NCBI GenBank assembly: GCA_964352815.1
Contig: CAYGTO010000004.1
Location: forward strand, 62,001 to 126,000
Source of the DNA: CAYGTO01 sp964352815
GTDB taxonomy: Bacteria > Pseudomonadota > Alphaproteobacteria > Rickettsiales > UBA3002
Length of the DNA stretch: 64,000 nt
Direction: 5' to 3'
Shown here: piece by piece, positions 15,880 through 24,326 of the stretch
How positions within the stretch are numbered: the stretch's first letter is position 1
How the letters are laid out: every line of letters starts with the position of its first letter
Made by a program: the position numbers and the translations under genes
Notes under the pieces: generated by a model
Told to the model about the DNA's origin: nothing
Seen by the model: only the letters and a program-made list of their open reading frames with translations
Database searches by the model: none

Positions 15880-16956
15880 ATGCCTGCACCCAAACAAAAA
15901 GCCGCTCAAAAATTGGCGGAAGAAACCATCAATATTTTCTTTGATAATAATGCCGTTCTACCGCTCATGTATGGCGAGCAGGATGCGCATCTCGAGCATA
16001 TTGAAAAGCTCATGCATGTCAGCCTGGCGAGCCGGGGGAATATGCTCAGCATAACTGGGAAGCCGCGCGACATTGAGGCCACTGAGCAGGTGCTGAATAC
16101 CCTTTATGAGCGGGCGAAGCGTGGCGATGATTTGAGTTCACAAGATGTTGATGCAGCGATTCGTATGGTGCCGCCCGTGCCCGATAAAAAAGATAAGAAA
16201 GAGAAGAAAGGCAAGGGCGAGGATCTGAAAGAAGGGGATGGCGAGGTGCGGATTAAGACATTCCGTAAATCGGTGCGCCCTTACAGTCATGTACAAGCGA
16301 ACTATATGCGCTGCTTGTTTGATAAGGATATGGTGTTCGCGCTTGGCCCGGCCGGAACAGGGAAGACCTACATTGCGGTGGCGATGGCGGTGAATCTGTT
16401 CATGAACAAGAAGGTCGAGCGCATTATTCTGACGCGGCCGGCGGTGGAGGCGGGTGAGAAGCTGGGCTTTCTGCCGGGGGATTTGAAAGATAAGATCGAC
16501 CCGTTTTTGCGCCCGCTCTATGACGCGCTGTTTGATATGATGCCGGCGGAGCAGGTCGATAGCTGCATGGCGAATGGCGAGATTGAGCTGGCGCCGCTGG
16601 CTTTCATGCGCGGGCGGACCTTGTCGAACGCAGTGGTGATTTTGGATGAGGCGCAGAACACGACCTCGACGCAGATGAAAATGTTTCTCACGCGCATGGG
16701 TGAAAATTCGCGCATGTTAATCACCGGTGATTTGTCGCAGACCGACCTGCCGCGTGATGTGAAATCGGGCCTGCGCGATTGTATCCCGAAAGTCGAAAAC
16801 CTCCAGGGCGTTCAAGTGATTCGTTTCTCTGAAACCGATGTGGTACGCCATGAGCTGGCGGCGCGGATTGTTCAGGCTTATGATAAGTGGGAAGCGAAAA
16901 AGCAAGCGCGCATCGCCGCGGCCGAGGCCGAGGTGGATCAGGAGATGGGGGAATAG
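15880..16956 (+). CDS. phoH: PhoH family ATPase
   Basis: 358 residues starting MPAPKQKAAQ; the frame extends upstream but overlaps the divergent pilin gene. N-terminal KH-like segment (about 15-95), a Lys-rich linker, then a PhoH/RecA-like ATPase core with Walker A GPAGTGKT near residue 156 and Walker B VVILDEAQN near 253, then ITGDLSQTDLP. PhoH-like proteins hydrolyse ATP and are linked to RNA metabolism. It is first in the conserved phoH-ybeY-corC-lnt run; the miaB gene that commonly precedes it is absent here. Confidence 0.95.
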   Translation: MPAPKQKAAQKLAEETINIFFDNNAVLPLMYGEQDAHLEHIEKLMHVSLASRGNMLSITGKPRDIEATEQVLNTLYERAKRGDDLSSQDVDAAIRMVPPVPDKKDKKEKKGKGEDLKEGDGEVRIKTFRKSVRPYSHVQANYMRCLFDKDMVFALGPAGTGKTYIAVAMAVNLFMNKKVERIILTRPAVEAGEKLGFLPGDLKDKIDPFLRPLYDALFDMMPAEQVDSCMANGEIELAPLAFMRGRTLSNAVVILDEAQNTTSTQMKMFLTRMGENSRMLITGDLSQTDLPRDVKSGLRDCIPKVENLQGVQVIRFSETDVVRHELAARIVQAYDKWEAKKQARIAAAEAEVDQEMGE

Positions 16957-16984
16957 GTTTTAGCTGACAGGTTTTAGGTGTTAG

Positions 16985-17274
16985 CCGTTTCGCGAGGCGG
17001 CACATTGTGCCAATACAGCGATCCAATTCACGGCATCCTGAAGGAGTGAAACAACTGAAGGATCTATGGTCACGGCACAATAGATCCTTCGGCGCGCTTA
17101 CGCGCTTCTCAGGATGACGAAATTGACTAATACGAAGGTGGAGATTGGGGAGTAGGTGTTAGCCGTTTCGCGAGCGTAGCGACCCGCCTTCGCCAAGGCT
17201 TTGGCGGGCAGGCGCGATCCAGAGCGTGTGGCCCTGGACTGCCCGTCGGCACTGACGTGCCTCCTCGCAGAACG
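16985..17274. repeat. Cluster of three palindromic repeats after phoH
   Basis: 16985-17026 is a left half of the CGTTTCGCGAG family. 17033-17119 is a complete GTCATCCTGAG-family element (GCATCCTGAAG ... AAGGATCTATGG ... TAGATCCTTCG ... CTCAGGATGAC). 17164-17274 is a complete CGTTTCGCGAG element with another palindrome (CCCGCCTTCGCC / GGCTTTGGCGGG) nested inside. The phoH-ybeY gap of 635 bp is made almost wholly of repeats. Confidence 0.75.
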
Positions 17275-17393
17275 ATTGCCCTCCTGTTACTGTAAACTTT
17301 TAGCTGACACCTGAAACCTTACGGCTATAACCTTCCCATGTTTACCTTTACCCCTAATCTCCATTCCAATGCCCCGCGCTGGGAGGCAATTCT

Positions 17394-17581
17394 TGTCATT
17401 GCCACGATAAGTGCGTGTCATCCGAAGCTTTAGCGAAGGGGGAAGCAGAAAGCGAGCGCATCCAGGCAATCCATTCTCATGAAGTCAGAAGGCTTCATGA
17501 GAAATCTAAAAGGTCTTCTGACCTTTTAGATTCTGGATCCCCGGATCAAAATGCCTGCTGACATTTTGTCCGAGGATGACA
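17394..17581. repeat. Modular hairpin repeat, copy A1
   Basis: Outer ends TGTCATTGCCACG and CGAGGATGACA; inner GGCAATCCA and GGATCCCCGG. It holds three hairpins, including a perfect 12-bp one (ATCTAAAAGGTC / GACCTTTTAGAT, 17504-17531) and AAAATGCC-TGCT-GACATTTT (17548-17567). Other copies are at 33043, 34940 and 37923, with different stems. Confidence 0.75.
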
Positions 17582-17591
17582 TAATAGGGTT

Positions 17592-18083
17592 ATGTTCACT
17601 TTCGAACCAAATATTCATACACAAGAGCCGAAATGGGCGGAGGTGGGCGCGATTTCAGAGCTTAGTCTTAAGCGCCTGCATAAGGAGCTGGAAAAGCGTG
17701 ATATTTTCTGGGGTTGTGTGGCGGATGAAGACCCGGCGGGCGGGGATGTGGCGCTAGAATATGCGCTGGTGCTAACGAATGATGAGGAAATTCAACGCTT
17801 TAACGAAGAGTTTCGAGGTAAAGACTCAGCCACCAACGTGCTGTCTTTCCCCAGCGATGAGCCGGGCGAGCTGGGCGATGTGATTTTGTCTTATGACACG
17901 ATTGCGCGCGAGGCGGAGGAGCAGGGCAAAGCGCTCGAAGCCCATGTTACCCACATGATTATGCATGGAATTCTGCATCTGTTGGGCTTTGACCATGAAG
18001 ATGAAGAAGAGGCCTGCGAAATGGAATCACTCGAAACTGAGATTTTAGCATCACTTAGTATTGCAAATCCCTACGCCGCGTAA
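17592..18083 (+). CDS. ybeY: rRNA maturation endoribonuclease YbeY
   Basis: 163 residues, full length. The zinc site HGILHLLGFDH is present near residues 126-136 (three His), with EFRGKDSATNVLSFP before it as in all YbeY proteins. YbeY trims the 3' end of 16S rRNA and takes part in ribosome quality control. It lies between phoH and corC in the usual order, though a repeat cluster separates it from phoH. The ATG is 11 bases after the repeat, and no strong ribosome site is seen. Confidence 0.95.
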   Translation: MFTFEPNIHTQEPKWAEVGAISELSLKRLHKELEKRDIFWGCVADEDPAGGDVALEYALVLTNDEEIQRFNEEFRGKDSATNVLSFPSDEPGELGDVILSYDTIAREAEEQGKALEAHVTHMIMHGILHLLGFDHEDEEEACEMESLETEILASLSIANPYAA

Positions 18084-18118
18084 TATACTAATAAGGTGTT
18101 GAATAAAAATTTCCATCT

Positions 18119-19159
18119 ATGCCTCAAGAGATAAGCGATTCGGCGGAACCTCCGTCGGTACGGAGCTTCCCGAACCCATCCCTGCATGCAGGCTCACCCC
18201 CACGCCCCGCGAACAGCAACGGCCAGGTTGTGGTTGAGCGCTCGAAAGTGGCGCATGTTGACCACGGCGCGCCGGAAGCTACGGCTAAGCCGGTGCCGCC
18301 GCTGATTGCTGCGTTTAAATGGGTGAAAGAATTGGTCGCGCCGGGTGAGAACAGCCTTAAAGATGCGCTGGAAGATGTGCTCGAAGATATTGAGGATGGC
18401 GAGGTGGATGCCTCGGAAGAAGAGACCTCGATATTGAAGAATATTTTGAGTTTTGCGTCGCTTGAAGTGAGCGATGTGATGGTGCCACGCTCCGATATTA
18501 TTGCGTTTGATGCGAATCTTTCGCTTACCGAAATGCGTGATTACGTGCTCGAGAATAAACATTCCCGTTTTCCGGTCTATGATGACTCTCTCGATGATAT
18601 TGTGGGCTATATCCATATGAAAGATTTGGTCGCCTATTTGGGCGATGGGGCTGCGAAATATGATGTGAAATCGCTCCTGCGCCCGATTATTTTCGCTGCG
18701 CCATCGATGCGGGTGGTCGATCTTTTGGTGCAAATGCGCCAATCGGCGTGCCATATCGCGATTGTGGTCGATGAATATGGCGGCACGGACGGGCTGATCA
18801 CCATGGAAGATGTGTGTGAAGAGCTGGTCGGTGATATTCAAGACGAACATGGAGAAGAAACCTACCATATGGAATGGGTGGATGATCATGTGCTTGAGGC
18901 GGATGCGCGCGTACCCGTGGAAGAATTGTCGGCGGCGCTGCAGATGAGTTTGCTAAATCCGGATGAGGATGAGTATGACACACTGAGTGGATTGATTATG
19001 TCTATTCTTGGTCGTATCCCGGCGCGTGGTGAGGTGGTCATGCTGTCCGTGGGCGTCAAAGCAGAAGTGGTCTCGGCCGACCCGCGTCGGATTCTTAAGG
19101 TACGCATCACAAGAGAGTCGCATATAAGTGATGAAGAACGCGTCGCTTTGGGCAACTAA
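18119..19159 (+). CDS. corC: CorC/HlyC family CBS-domain protein
   Basis: 346 residues, soluble. Residues 1-60 are polar and low complexity. Then come the pair of CBS domains (VSDVMVPRSDIIAFD; HSRFPVYDDSLDDIVGYIHM; VVDEYGGTDGLITMEDVCEE) and a C-terminal CorC_HlyC transporter-associated domain (about 255-340). There is no DUF21 membrane domain, so this is the soluble CorC type linked to Mg/Co efflux. In this gene order it is often described as the partner of Lnt. Start ATG 18119. Confidence 0.92.
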   Translation: MPQEISDSAEPPSVRSFPNPSLHAGSPPRPANSNGQVVVERSKVAHVDHGAPEATAKPVPPLIAAFKWVKELVAPGENSLKDALEDVLEDIEDGEVDASEEETSILKNILSFASLEVSDVMVPRSDIIAFDANLSLTEMRDYVLENKHSRFPVYDDSLDDIVGYIHMKDLVAYLGDGAAKYDVKSLLRPIIFAAPSMRVVDLLVQMRQSACHIAIVVDEYGGTDGLITMEDVCEELVGDIQDEHGEETYHMEWVDDHVLEADARVPVEELSAALQMSLLNPDEDEYDTLSGLIMSILGRIPARGEVVMLSVGVKAEVVSADPRRILKVRITRESHISDEERVALGN

Positions 19160-19223
19160 TCCTACTTCAATAGAAACGCTTTTTGGATTGCCCGAACGAG
19201 TCGTGCAATGACATAATGCGTGC

Positions 19224-20687
19224 GTGCCATCATTAGCCAACATCTCTGCGCGCTATACGCTTGCCACCTTATGTGGGACGATGGTGACATTGCTGTTTTC
19301 GCCGTTTGAATGGATCATCTTTTTGTTCCCTGCCATCAGCGGTTTGTTCTTCTTGCTGCGTCTCGCTGAAAGCCGACGCCAGGCGTTTTTCACCGGCTGG
19401 TGGTTCGGCATGGGCATGTATGTCAGCGGGCTCTATTGGATTTCGAACTCGCTGCTGGTCGATGCGGACCGGTTCGCCTGGATGATTCCCTTCGCGGTGA
19501 TTGGGCTGAACGGCGTGCTGGCGATTTATAGCGGGTTGCTTGGGCTGGTGATATATTACGTGCGCAGCGCACCGCTCATATGGCAATGGGTAAGCTTTGC
19601 CGTTGCGTGGGGCGCGCTGGAAGCGCTACGTAGTGTGTTGTTCACCGGATTTCCATGGAACCTCATCGGCTATGGGTTGGTCTTTTCGGAAACCATGATG
19701 CAGATCGTGTATCATGTGCCACTCCTTTATGTTGGTGTCATCATGGTCGCGATCGGTACGGTTCCGGTGCTGTGCGTGGAACAGCGGCGCTTAGGTCTGA
19801 CGGCGGCGGTTGGAGCGGTGATTGTGAGCGCTTCCATCTATAGCTATGGCACTAAGGTGATATCGGTTGATGAAGCGGTGGCGCAGAAAGCGGCCGAACC
19901 CGGGCACGTGCAAACGGTCTATTCTTTGATTCAGGGCAACATTCCGCAAACGCTGAAATCAGACCCGGCGCATCGGCAGAAAACTCTCGAAACCTATATT
20001 CGCCTGACCGAAGAGGCGCGAGAGAAGGTCTCGCCAGGGCAGCCGCATGTGATTATTTGGCCAGAGACCGCGTTTCCGTTCATCGTTGACGGGTCGGGGC
20101 AGTGGACGTCGTTACTCTCAAACATGCTCAAGCCGAATGAGGCATTGATCACCGGCGCGGTACGCATGGCGAACGAGAAGGATGGTGTCACCTATTATAA
20201 TAGCCTGTTTGTGATTGAACAGGGCCAGCCGCCCCGTGTGTATGATAAGCGCCATTTGGTGCCATTCGGGGAGTATGTCCCATTTCGGAGCATTTTGCCG
20301 ATTGAGAAGATTACTCCAGGCTTAAGCGATTTTTCGAAAGGCAGGAACGTGTCGCGTATACCGGCTCATGACCGGTCGGTGGTTGGTGCGTTTGTACCGC
20401 TCATATGCTATGAAGTGATTTTTGCGGGCTATGCTGATCCGAATTCTGAGACTCTTGAGACGGAGATGCCGACCGCAATGATGGTTAACCTCACCAATGA
20501 CGGATGGTTTGGTGACTCGATCGGTCCCTATCAACACCTTATGATGTCTCGTTTTCGGGCGATTGAACAAAAATTACCACTCTTGCGGGTGGCTAACTCT
20601 GGTATTACGGCATTTATAGACTTATATGGTAGGGTAGTAGGAGAGATTGAGCTGTTTCAGCAAGGTATAATGGCGCGATCTCACTAA
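19224..20687 (+). CDS. lnt: Apolipoprotein N-acyltransferase
   Basis: 487 residues from GTG 19224, the only usable start before the first membrane segment. About seven apolar helices in residues 1-190 are followed by a nitrilase-like domain. Catalytic Glu in WPETAFPF, Lys in YDKRHLVPFGEYVPF and Cys in PLICYEVIF are all present. It transfers the third acyl chain to lipoproteins in the inner membrane. FlgH, encoded in the window, is a likely substrate. The length is slightly short of the E. coli enzyme. Confidence 0.95.
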   Translation: MPSLANISARYTLATLCGTMVTLLFSPFEWIIFLFPAISGLFFLLRLAESRRQAFFTGWWFGMGMYVSGLYWISNSLLVDADRFAWMIPFAVIGLNGVLAIYSGLLGLVIYYVRSAPLIWQWVSFAVAWGALEALRSVLFTGFPWNLIGYGLVFSETMMQIVYHVPLLYVGVIMVAIGTVPVLCVEQRRLGLTAAVGAVIVSASIYSYGTKVISVDEAVAQKAAEPGHVQTVYSLIQGNIPQTLKSDPAHRQKTLETYIRLTEEAREKVSPGQPHVIIWPETAFPFIVDGSGQWTSLLSNMLKPNEALITGAVRMANEKDGVTYYNSLFVIEQGQPPRVYDKRHLVPFGEYVPFRSILPIEKITPGLSDFSKGRNVSRIPAHDRSVVGAFVPLICYEVIFAGYADPNSETLETEMPTAMMVNLTNDGWFGDSIGPYQHLMMSRFRAIEQKLPLLRVANSGITAFIDLYGRVVGEIELFQQGIMARSH

Positions 20688-20822
20688 TGCCAACTGAGAA
20701 TGAATGTATTAACAGTAGTTTAGAATCAGTGCAACCTTGAAGCGATAGTTCTTGATTTTGAGCTCAATCACTGTTAGATATATCTCAATTGCTGTCTAGT
20801 TTTAACACAGAGGTTAATGTTT

Positions 20823-21284
20823 ATGGGGCAAGCACACCCAGTTGACATTCACGTTGGTAAACGTTTACGTTTACGACGCACGGTTATGGGCTTGAACCAA
20901 GTGGCCTTGGCGAATGCTATTGGCGTGACCTTCCAGCAAATTCAGAAATATGAAAAAGGCGTGAACCGCATGGGTTCTAGCCGTTTATATCAGTTTGCTA
21001 AACTGCTTGCGATCCCAGTATCATTCTTTTTTGAAGGCTTAGATGAAGATAAGTCGGGTGAGGTGGCAGGTCTAGCCGAGGGGCAGAGCCCAAGCTTCCA
21101 GAATGAAGATATCTTTAGCAACCGTGAAACTATGGAGCTGGTGCGCATTTACAATCAGATTCCGCACCCACAAGTGCGTAAACGTCTTTTAGACACGTTA
21201 CGTGCGATTGCCGAGACGTATCGTGACGATAATAGCAGCGATGCTCTTTCCAAATCAAAATCATCGGAAGAAACGATCTCCTAA
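20823..21284 (+). CDS. XRE-family HTH regulator conserved upstream of metK
   Basis: 153 residues from ATG 20823 (an ATG at 20817 is only 3 bases from AGAGG). The helix-turn-helix lies at residues about 13-66 (KRLRLRRTVMGLNQVALANA, then GVTFQQIQKYEKGVNRMGSS). A following apolar SFFFEG and a C-terminal helical part (METVRIYNQIP-like, VRKRLLDTLRAIAE) are typical of the alphaproteobacterial regulators found between lnt and metK. The target is unknown; its position suggests SAM or methionine related control, or autoregulation. Confidence 0.88.
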   Translation: MGQAHPVDIHVGKRLRLRRTVMGLNQVALANAIGVTFQQIQKYEKGVNRMGSSRLYQFAKLLAIPVSFFFEGLDEDKSGEVAGLAEGQSPSFQNEDIFSNRETMELVRIYNQIPHPQVRKRLLDTLRAIAETYRDDNSSDALSKSKSSEETIS

Positions 21285-21462
21285 CCCGTATGTCTTCTTC
21301 GTAAAGCCTGTGTTTTTTACTTGTATCTTTAAGATGGCGCAGTAAACTAGCCGCTAGTGGGCATTTATTAGCTTGGCGGCCACCTTTCCGGACTAAGCGA
21401 TTTCAAGAGTGATTCTCCATCCTGATAATGCCTTAATAGATATAAACTAGTTTGAGGCTATT
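21285..21462 (+). other. metK leader, possible structured RNA
   Basis: A 178-bp gap holding a possible long hairpin, AGCCGC ... GGCGGC around 21350-21381, then CCACCTTTCCGG and a loose AT-rich stretch to the ATG. I compared it by eye with SAM-II and SAM/SAH riboswitch consensus and see no clear match. It may simply be a promoter and terminator region. Confidence 0.25.
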
Positions 21463-22683
21463 ATGATCGCATCTCCCACCGCCCGCCGCGGCAACTTTAT
21501 TTTTACCAGTGAATCAGTGTCTGAAGGACACCCTGACAAAATCTGTGATCAAATTTCGGATGCGATCCTTGATTTATATTTGGCTGAGAACCCTGAAGCA
21601 CGCGTGGCGTGTGAAACGATGGCGACGACGGGCCGGGTGATGATTTCAGGCGAGGTGCGCGATTCAGGCACATTGACGCAGGATGATATTGAACAGCGCG
21701 TACGTGAGTTGATCAAAGAGATTGGCTATGAACAAAAGGGGTTCCACTGGAAAACCGCGGTGATTGAGAATTACCTGCATGAGCAATCGACCGACATTGC
21801 CCGCGGCGTGGATGCGGGTGAAGATAAGGATGAAGGCGCGGGTGACCAGGGGATTATGTTTGGTTTCGCTTGTCGTGAGACCGAGAGCCTTATGCCAGCG
21901 CCGATCAAACTATCGAGCGATATTTTGCGCGATCTTTCGGTGCGCCGCCGCGAGGGAGAGCTAAAAGGCAAGCTCCTGCCTGACGCAAAAAGCCAGGTGA
22001 GCTTGGTGTATGAAGATGGCAAACCCGTCAAAGCGCATTCGATTGTTGTGTCGACGCAGCATCATCAAGAGATGAGCCAAGAAGAAGTGCGCGAGATTGT
22101 GCGCCAATCTGTGGTGAAGTCACTCCCGGATGCGAGCTGGATGTGTGCGGATGATGAGTTTTATGTGAATCCGTGTGGCCCGTTCGTGATTGGTGGGCCT
22201 GACGGTGATGCGGGGCTGACAGGCCGAAAGATTATCGTCGATACCTATGGCGGCGCAGCGCCCCATGGCGGCGGTGCATTCTCAGGAAAAGACCCGACCA
22301 AGGTCGATCGTTCTGCCGCCTATGCGTGCCGCTATTTGGCGAAAAATGTAGTGGCAGCGGGTCTGGCAGAGCGCTGCATTATCCAAATTTCATACGCGAT
22401 TGGTGTCTCGCACCCGATCTCTTTCTATGTGAACACGGAAGGCACGGGGAAGGTGAGTGAGGTGGAACTTGAGAAGATTTTGCGTGAGCTGGTCAACCTC
22501 TCGCCGCGTGGAATCCGTGAACATCTCCAGCTGAATCGCCCAATCTATCTTCCTTCAGCGAGCTACGGTCATTTTGGCCGCACGCCAGAAGCTAGCGGTG
22601 CGTTTTCGTGGGAGAAAACCGATTTGGTCGAGAGCCTGCAAAGCCATTTTGGCAATGTTGAAGCGAAGGTTGCGAACGGCTAA
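21463..22683 (+). CDS. metK: S-adenosylmethionine synthetase
   Basis: 406 residues. Signature motifs: SVSEGHPDKICDQISDAILD, GEVRDSGTLTQDDIE, the family signature GAGDQGIMFGFACRE and the P-loop-like GGGAFSGKDPTKVDRSAAY. It makes SAM from Met and ATP in the cytosol. SAM is the methyl donor for TrmB encoded next. Position after the HTH gene is conserved. Confidence 0.97.
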   Translation: MIASPTARRGNFIFTSESVSEGHPDKICDQISDAILDLYLAENPEARVACETMATTGRVMISGEVRDSGTLTQDDIEQRVRELIKEIGYEQKGFHWKTAVIENYLHEQSTDIARGVDAGEDKDEGAGDQGIMFGFACRETESLMPAPIKLSSDILRDLSVRRREGELKGKLLPDAKSQVSLVYEDGKPVKAHSIVVSTQHHQEMSQEEVREIVRQSVVKSLPDASWMCADDEFYVNPCGPFVIGGPDGDAGLTGRKIIVDTYGGAAPHGGGAFSGKDPTKVDRSAAYACRYLAKNVVAAGLAERCIIQISYAIGVSHPISFYVNTEGTGKVSEVELEKILRELVNLSPRGIREHLQLNRPIYLPSASYGHFGRTPEASGAFSWEKTDLVESLQSHFGNVEAKVANG

Positions 22684-22739
22684 GTTGCTGAGATCACGAA
22701 GCATTGGTAATCTCGCATGAATCGCGATATAGTGAGCCT

Positions 22740-23441
22740 ATGAGTGATTTGTTGCACATTAAGCCGTTTTTAAACTCCTTTGGCCGCCGCCAAGGTAAGG
22801 GGCTAGGCAAGAAACAGCGCGAGCTGATGCAAACGCTATTTCCCCGGCTCGAAATTACGCTCGATGACCATGGCCGGCGAGTGCATGACTACCATAATCT
22901 GTTTGGCCATGAGGTGACTGAAACCGTGCTTGAGGTTGGGTTTGGCGCGGGTGAGCATTTGATTGGCCTGGCGCAAGCGAACCCGATGTTTGGCTGTATC
23001 GGTGCGGAGCCCTTTATGAATGGCGTGGGCAAGTTGATTGCGGCCATTGATGAGAGCGACACGAAGAACATCCGGATTTACCCCGAAGATGTACGTTACT
23101 TACTAAAGGCGCTGCCAGATGCGTCACTCGATCGGGTGTATATCCTCTTTCCTGACCCGTGGCCGAAGCCGCGCCACCATAAGCGCCGGCTGGTGAATCA
23201 AGAAACGCTGTCGATGCTCGCGCGGGTACAAAAGCCGGGCGGCCAGCTGCTGCTCGCGACGGACCACCATGAATATGCGGCCTGGATGCTCGAGCATATT
23301 CTCGCGCATCCGGATTATCGCTGGACGGCGACGCGCCAGAAAGACTGGCAAAACCCGCCGGAATTCTGGGTGAATACGCGCTATGAAGAGAAGGGGCTGG
23401 CAAGCGATGAGCCGATGTTTTTGCGGTGTGAGCGGGTGTAG
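22740..23441 (+). CDS. trmB: tRNA (guanine-N7-)-methyltransferase
   Basis: 233 residues starting MSDLLHIKPF; the frame is open from 22704, but this ATG fits homologues (FGRRQGKGLGKKQRE). SAM-binding motif VLEVGFGAGEHLIGLA, then the TrmB motif YILFPDPWPKPRHHKRRLV. It methylates G46 of tRNAs. A terminator-like hairpin and degraded repeat follow. Confidence 0.95.
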   Translation: MSDLLHIKPFLNSFGRRQGKGLGKKQRELMQTLFPRLEITLDDHGRRVHDYHNLFGHEVTETVLEVGFGAGEHLIGLAQANPMFGCIGAEPFMNGVGKLIAAIDESDTKNIRIYPEDVRYLLKALPDASLDRVYILFPDPWPKPRHHKRRLVNQETLSMLARVQKPGGQLLLATDHHEYAAWMLEHILAHPDYRWTATRQKDWQNPPEFWVNTRYEEKGLASDEPMFLRCERV

Positions 23442-23786
23442 TTTTACGTTCGCTTCTGCTCGGTCTCCTGACCTCGCAATGAGCCTAACGGCTTCGCCGA
23501 CTAAAGGGCTTCGCCTGCTGGCTATGCTTTAGCTTACTGGAAGATCACTTTCTCCTTGCTAATTCCGAATCGTTCCGCTAATGAAGCAACATAACTTGAA
23601 TATGGAAATATCAAGGTGGCCGTAAGCCGCCTTTTTTGTTGCCCATTTTCACCATGCCGCGCTGCAAATGGCATGCTTTTGCGCTTCCGCTGCTCACGTA
23701 CTATCTGTACGCTCCGCTGCGGTTCTCAAAGCACTCCATTTTCTCGGTCGGCCTGATAAAAATGAGTGGCAGTGACCGGGAAACCA
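23442..23786 (+). other. 345-bp intergenic region with terminator and degenerate repeats
   Basis: A terminator with GGTGGC / GCCGCC stem and T6 is at 23614-23637. Before it, 23445-23560 looks like a decayed CGTTTCGCGAG-family repeat (GTTCGC ... TCGCAATGAGC). After it, 23640-23760 contains a short inverted repeat CCGCTGC...GTACTATCTGTAC...GCGG. No gene seen. Confidence 0.5.
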
Positions 23787-24302
23787 ATGGACCGAACCGC
23801 GCAAAAGATTGCCGATCTGATTAGCCCGACGATGGACGGGATGGGCTATCGTTTGGTGCAGGTGCGTCTGATGGGTGGCCAGCATCACCGGACATTACAG
23901 ATTATGGCAGAACGCAAAAGCGATGGGCTAATGGAAGTCGGCGATTGCGCCGATGTGAGCCGCGCGCTGTCGCCGCTGCTTGATGTGGAAGAGCCGATTA
24001 AAGACAAATACAGCCTCGAGGTCAGCTCGCCAGGAATCGACCGCCCGCTCGTGAATATGGAAGATTATGTGAATGCAATTGGCCATGAAGCGAAAGTGGA
24101 AACGCTGTTCATGGTGGATGGGCGTAAGAAGTTCCGCGGGGTCATTCAGTCGGCTGATGGTGATTCAGTAGTGATGCACGTGGAAGAGAAAGATTATCAT
24201 ATTGGGTTTGACGCGATTGATAGCGGCAAACTCGTGCTCACCGATGCGCTCATTGACGCGCATCAAAAGAAAATTGAAGCGGCAAAAGCCGCGGCAAGCT
24301 AA
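23787..24302 (+). CDS. rimP: Ribosome maturation factor RimP
   Basis: 171 residues from ATG 23787 (MDRTAQK); a GTG at 23766 would add seven residues. N-terminal alpha/beta domain (GYRLVQVRLMGG, LQIMAER, DCADVSRALSPLLD), then SPGIDRPL and a C-terminal Sm-like barrel. It is needed for 30S assembly. First gene of the rimP-nusA-ylxR-infB-rbfA operon. Confidence 0.93.
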   Translation: MDRTAQKIADLISPTMDGMGYRLVQVRLMGGQHHRTLQIMAERKSDGLMEVGDCADVSRALSPLLDVEEPIKDKYSLEVSSPGIDRPLVNMEDYVNAIGHEAKVETLFMVDGRKKFRGVIQSADGDSVVMHVEEKDYHIGFDAIDSGKLVLTDALIDAHQKKIEAAKAAAS

Positions 24303-24326
24303 TTAACAACACCAAAGAGGAACGCT

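Noticed and set aside
21285..21462. SAM-II or SAM/SAH riboswitch upstream of metK
   Set aside because: The conserved pseudoknot sequences of these classes are not seen; kept only as an unclassified leader.
23766..23786. GTG start of rimP giving MAVTGKP, similar to the NusA start MAVTGN
   Set aside because: The likeness is short and no ribosome site supports the GTG; ATG 23787 fits family length better. The similarity is judged coincidental.
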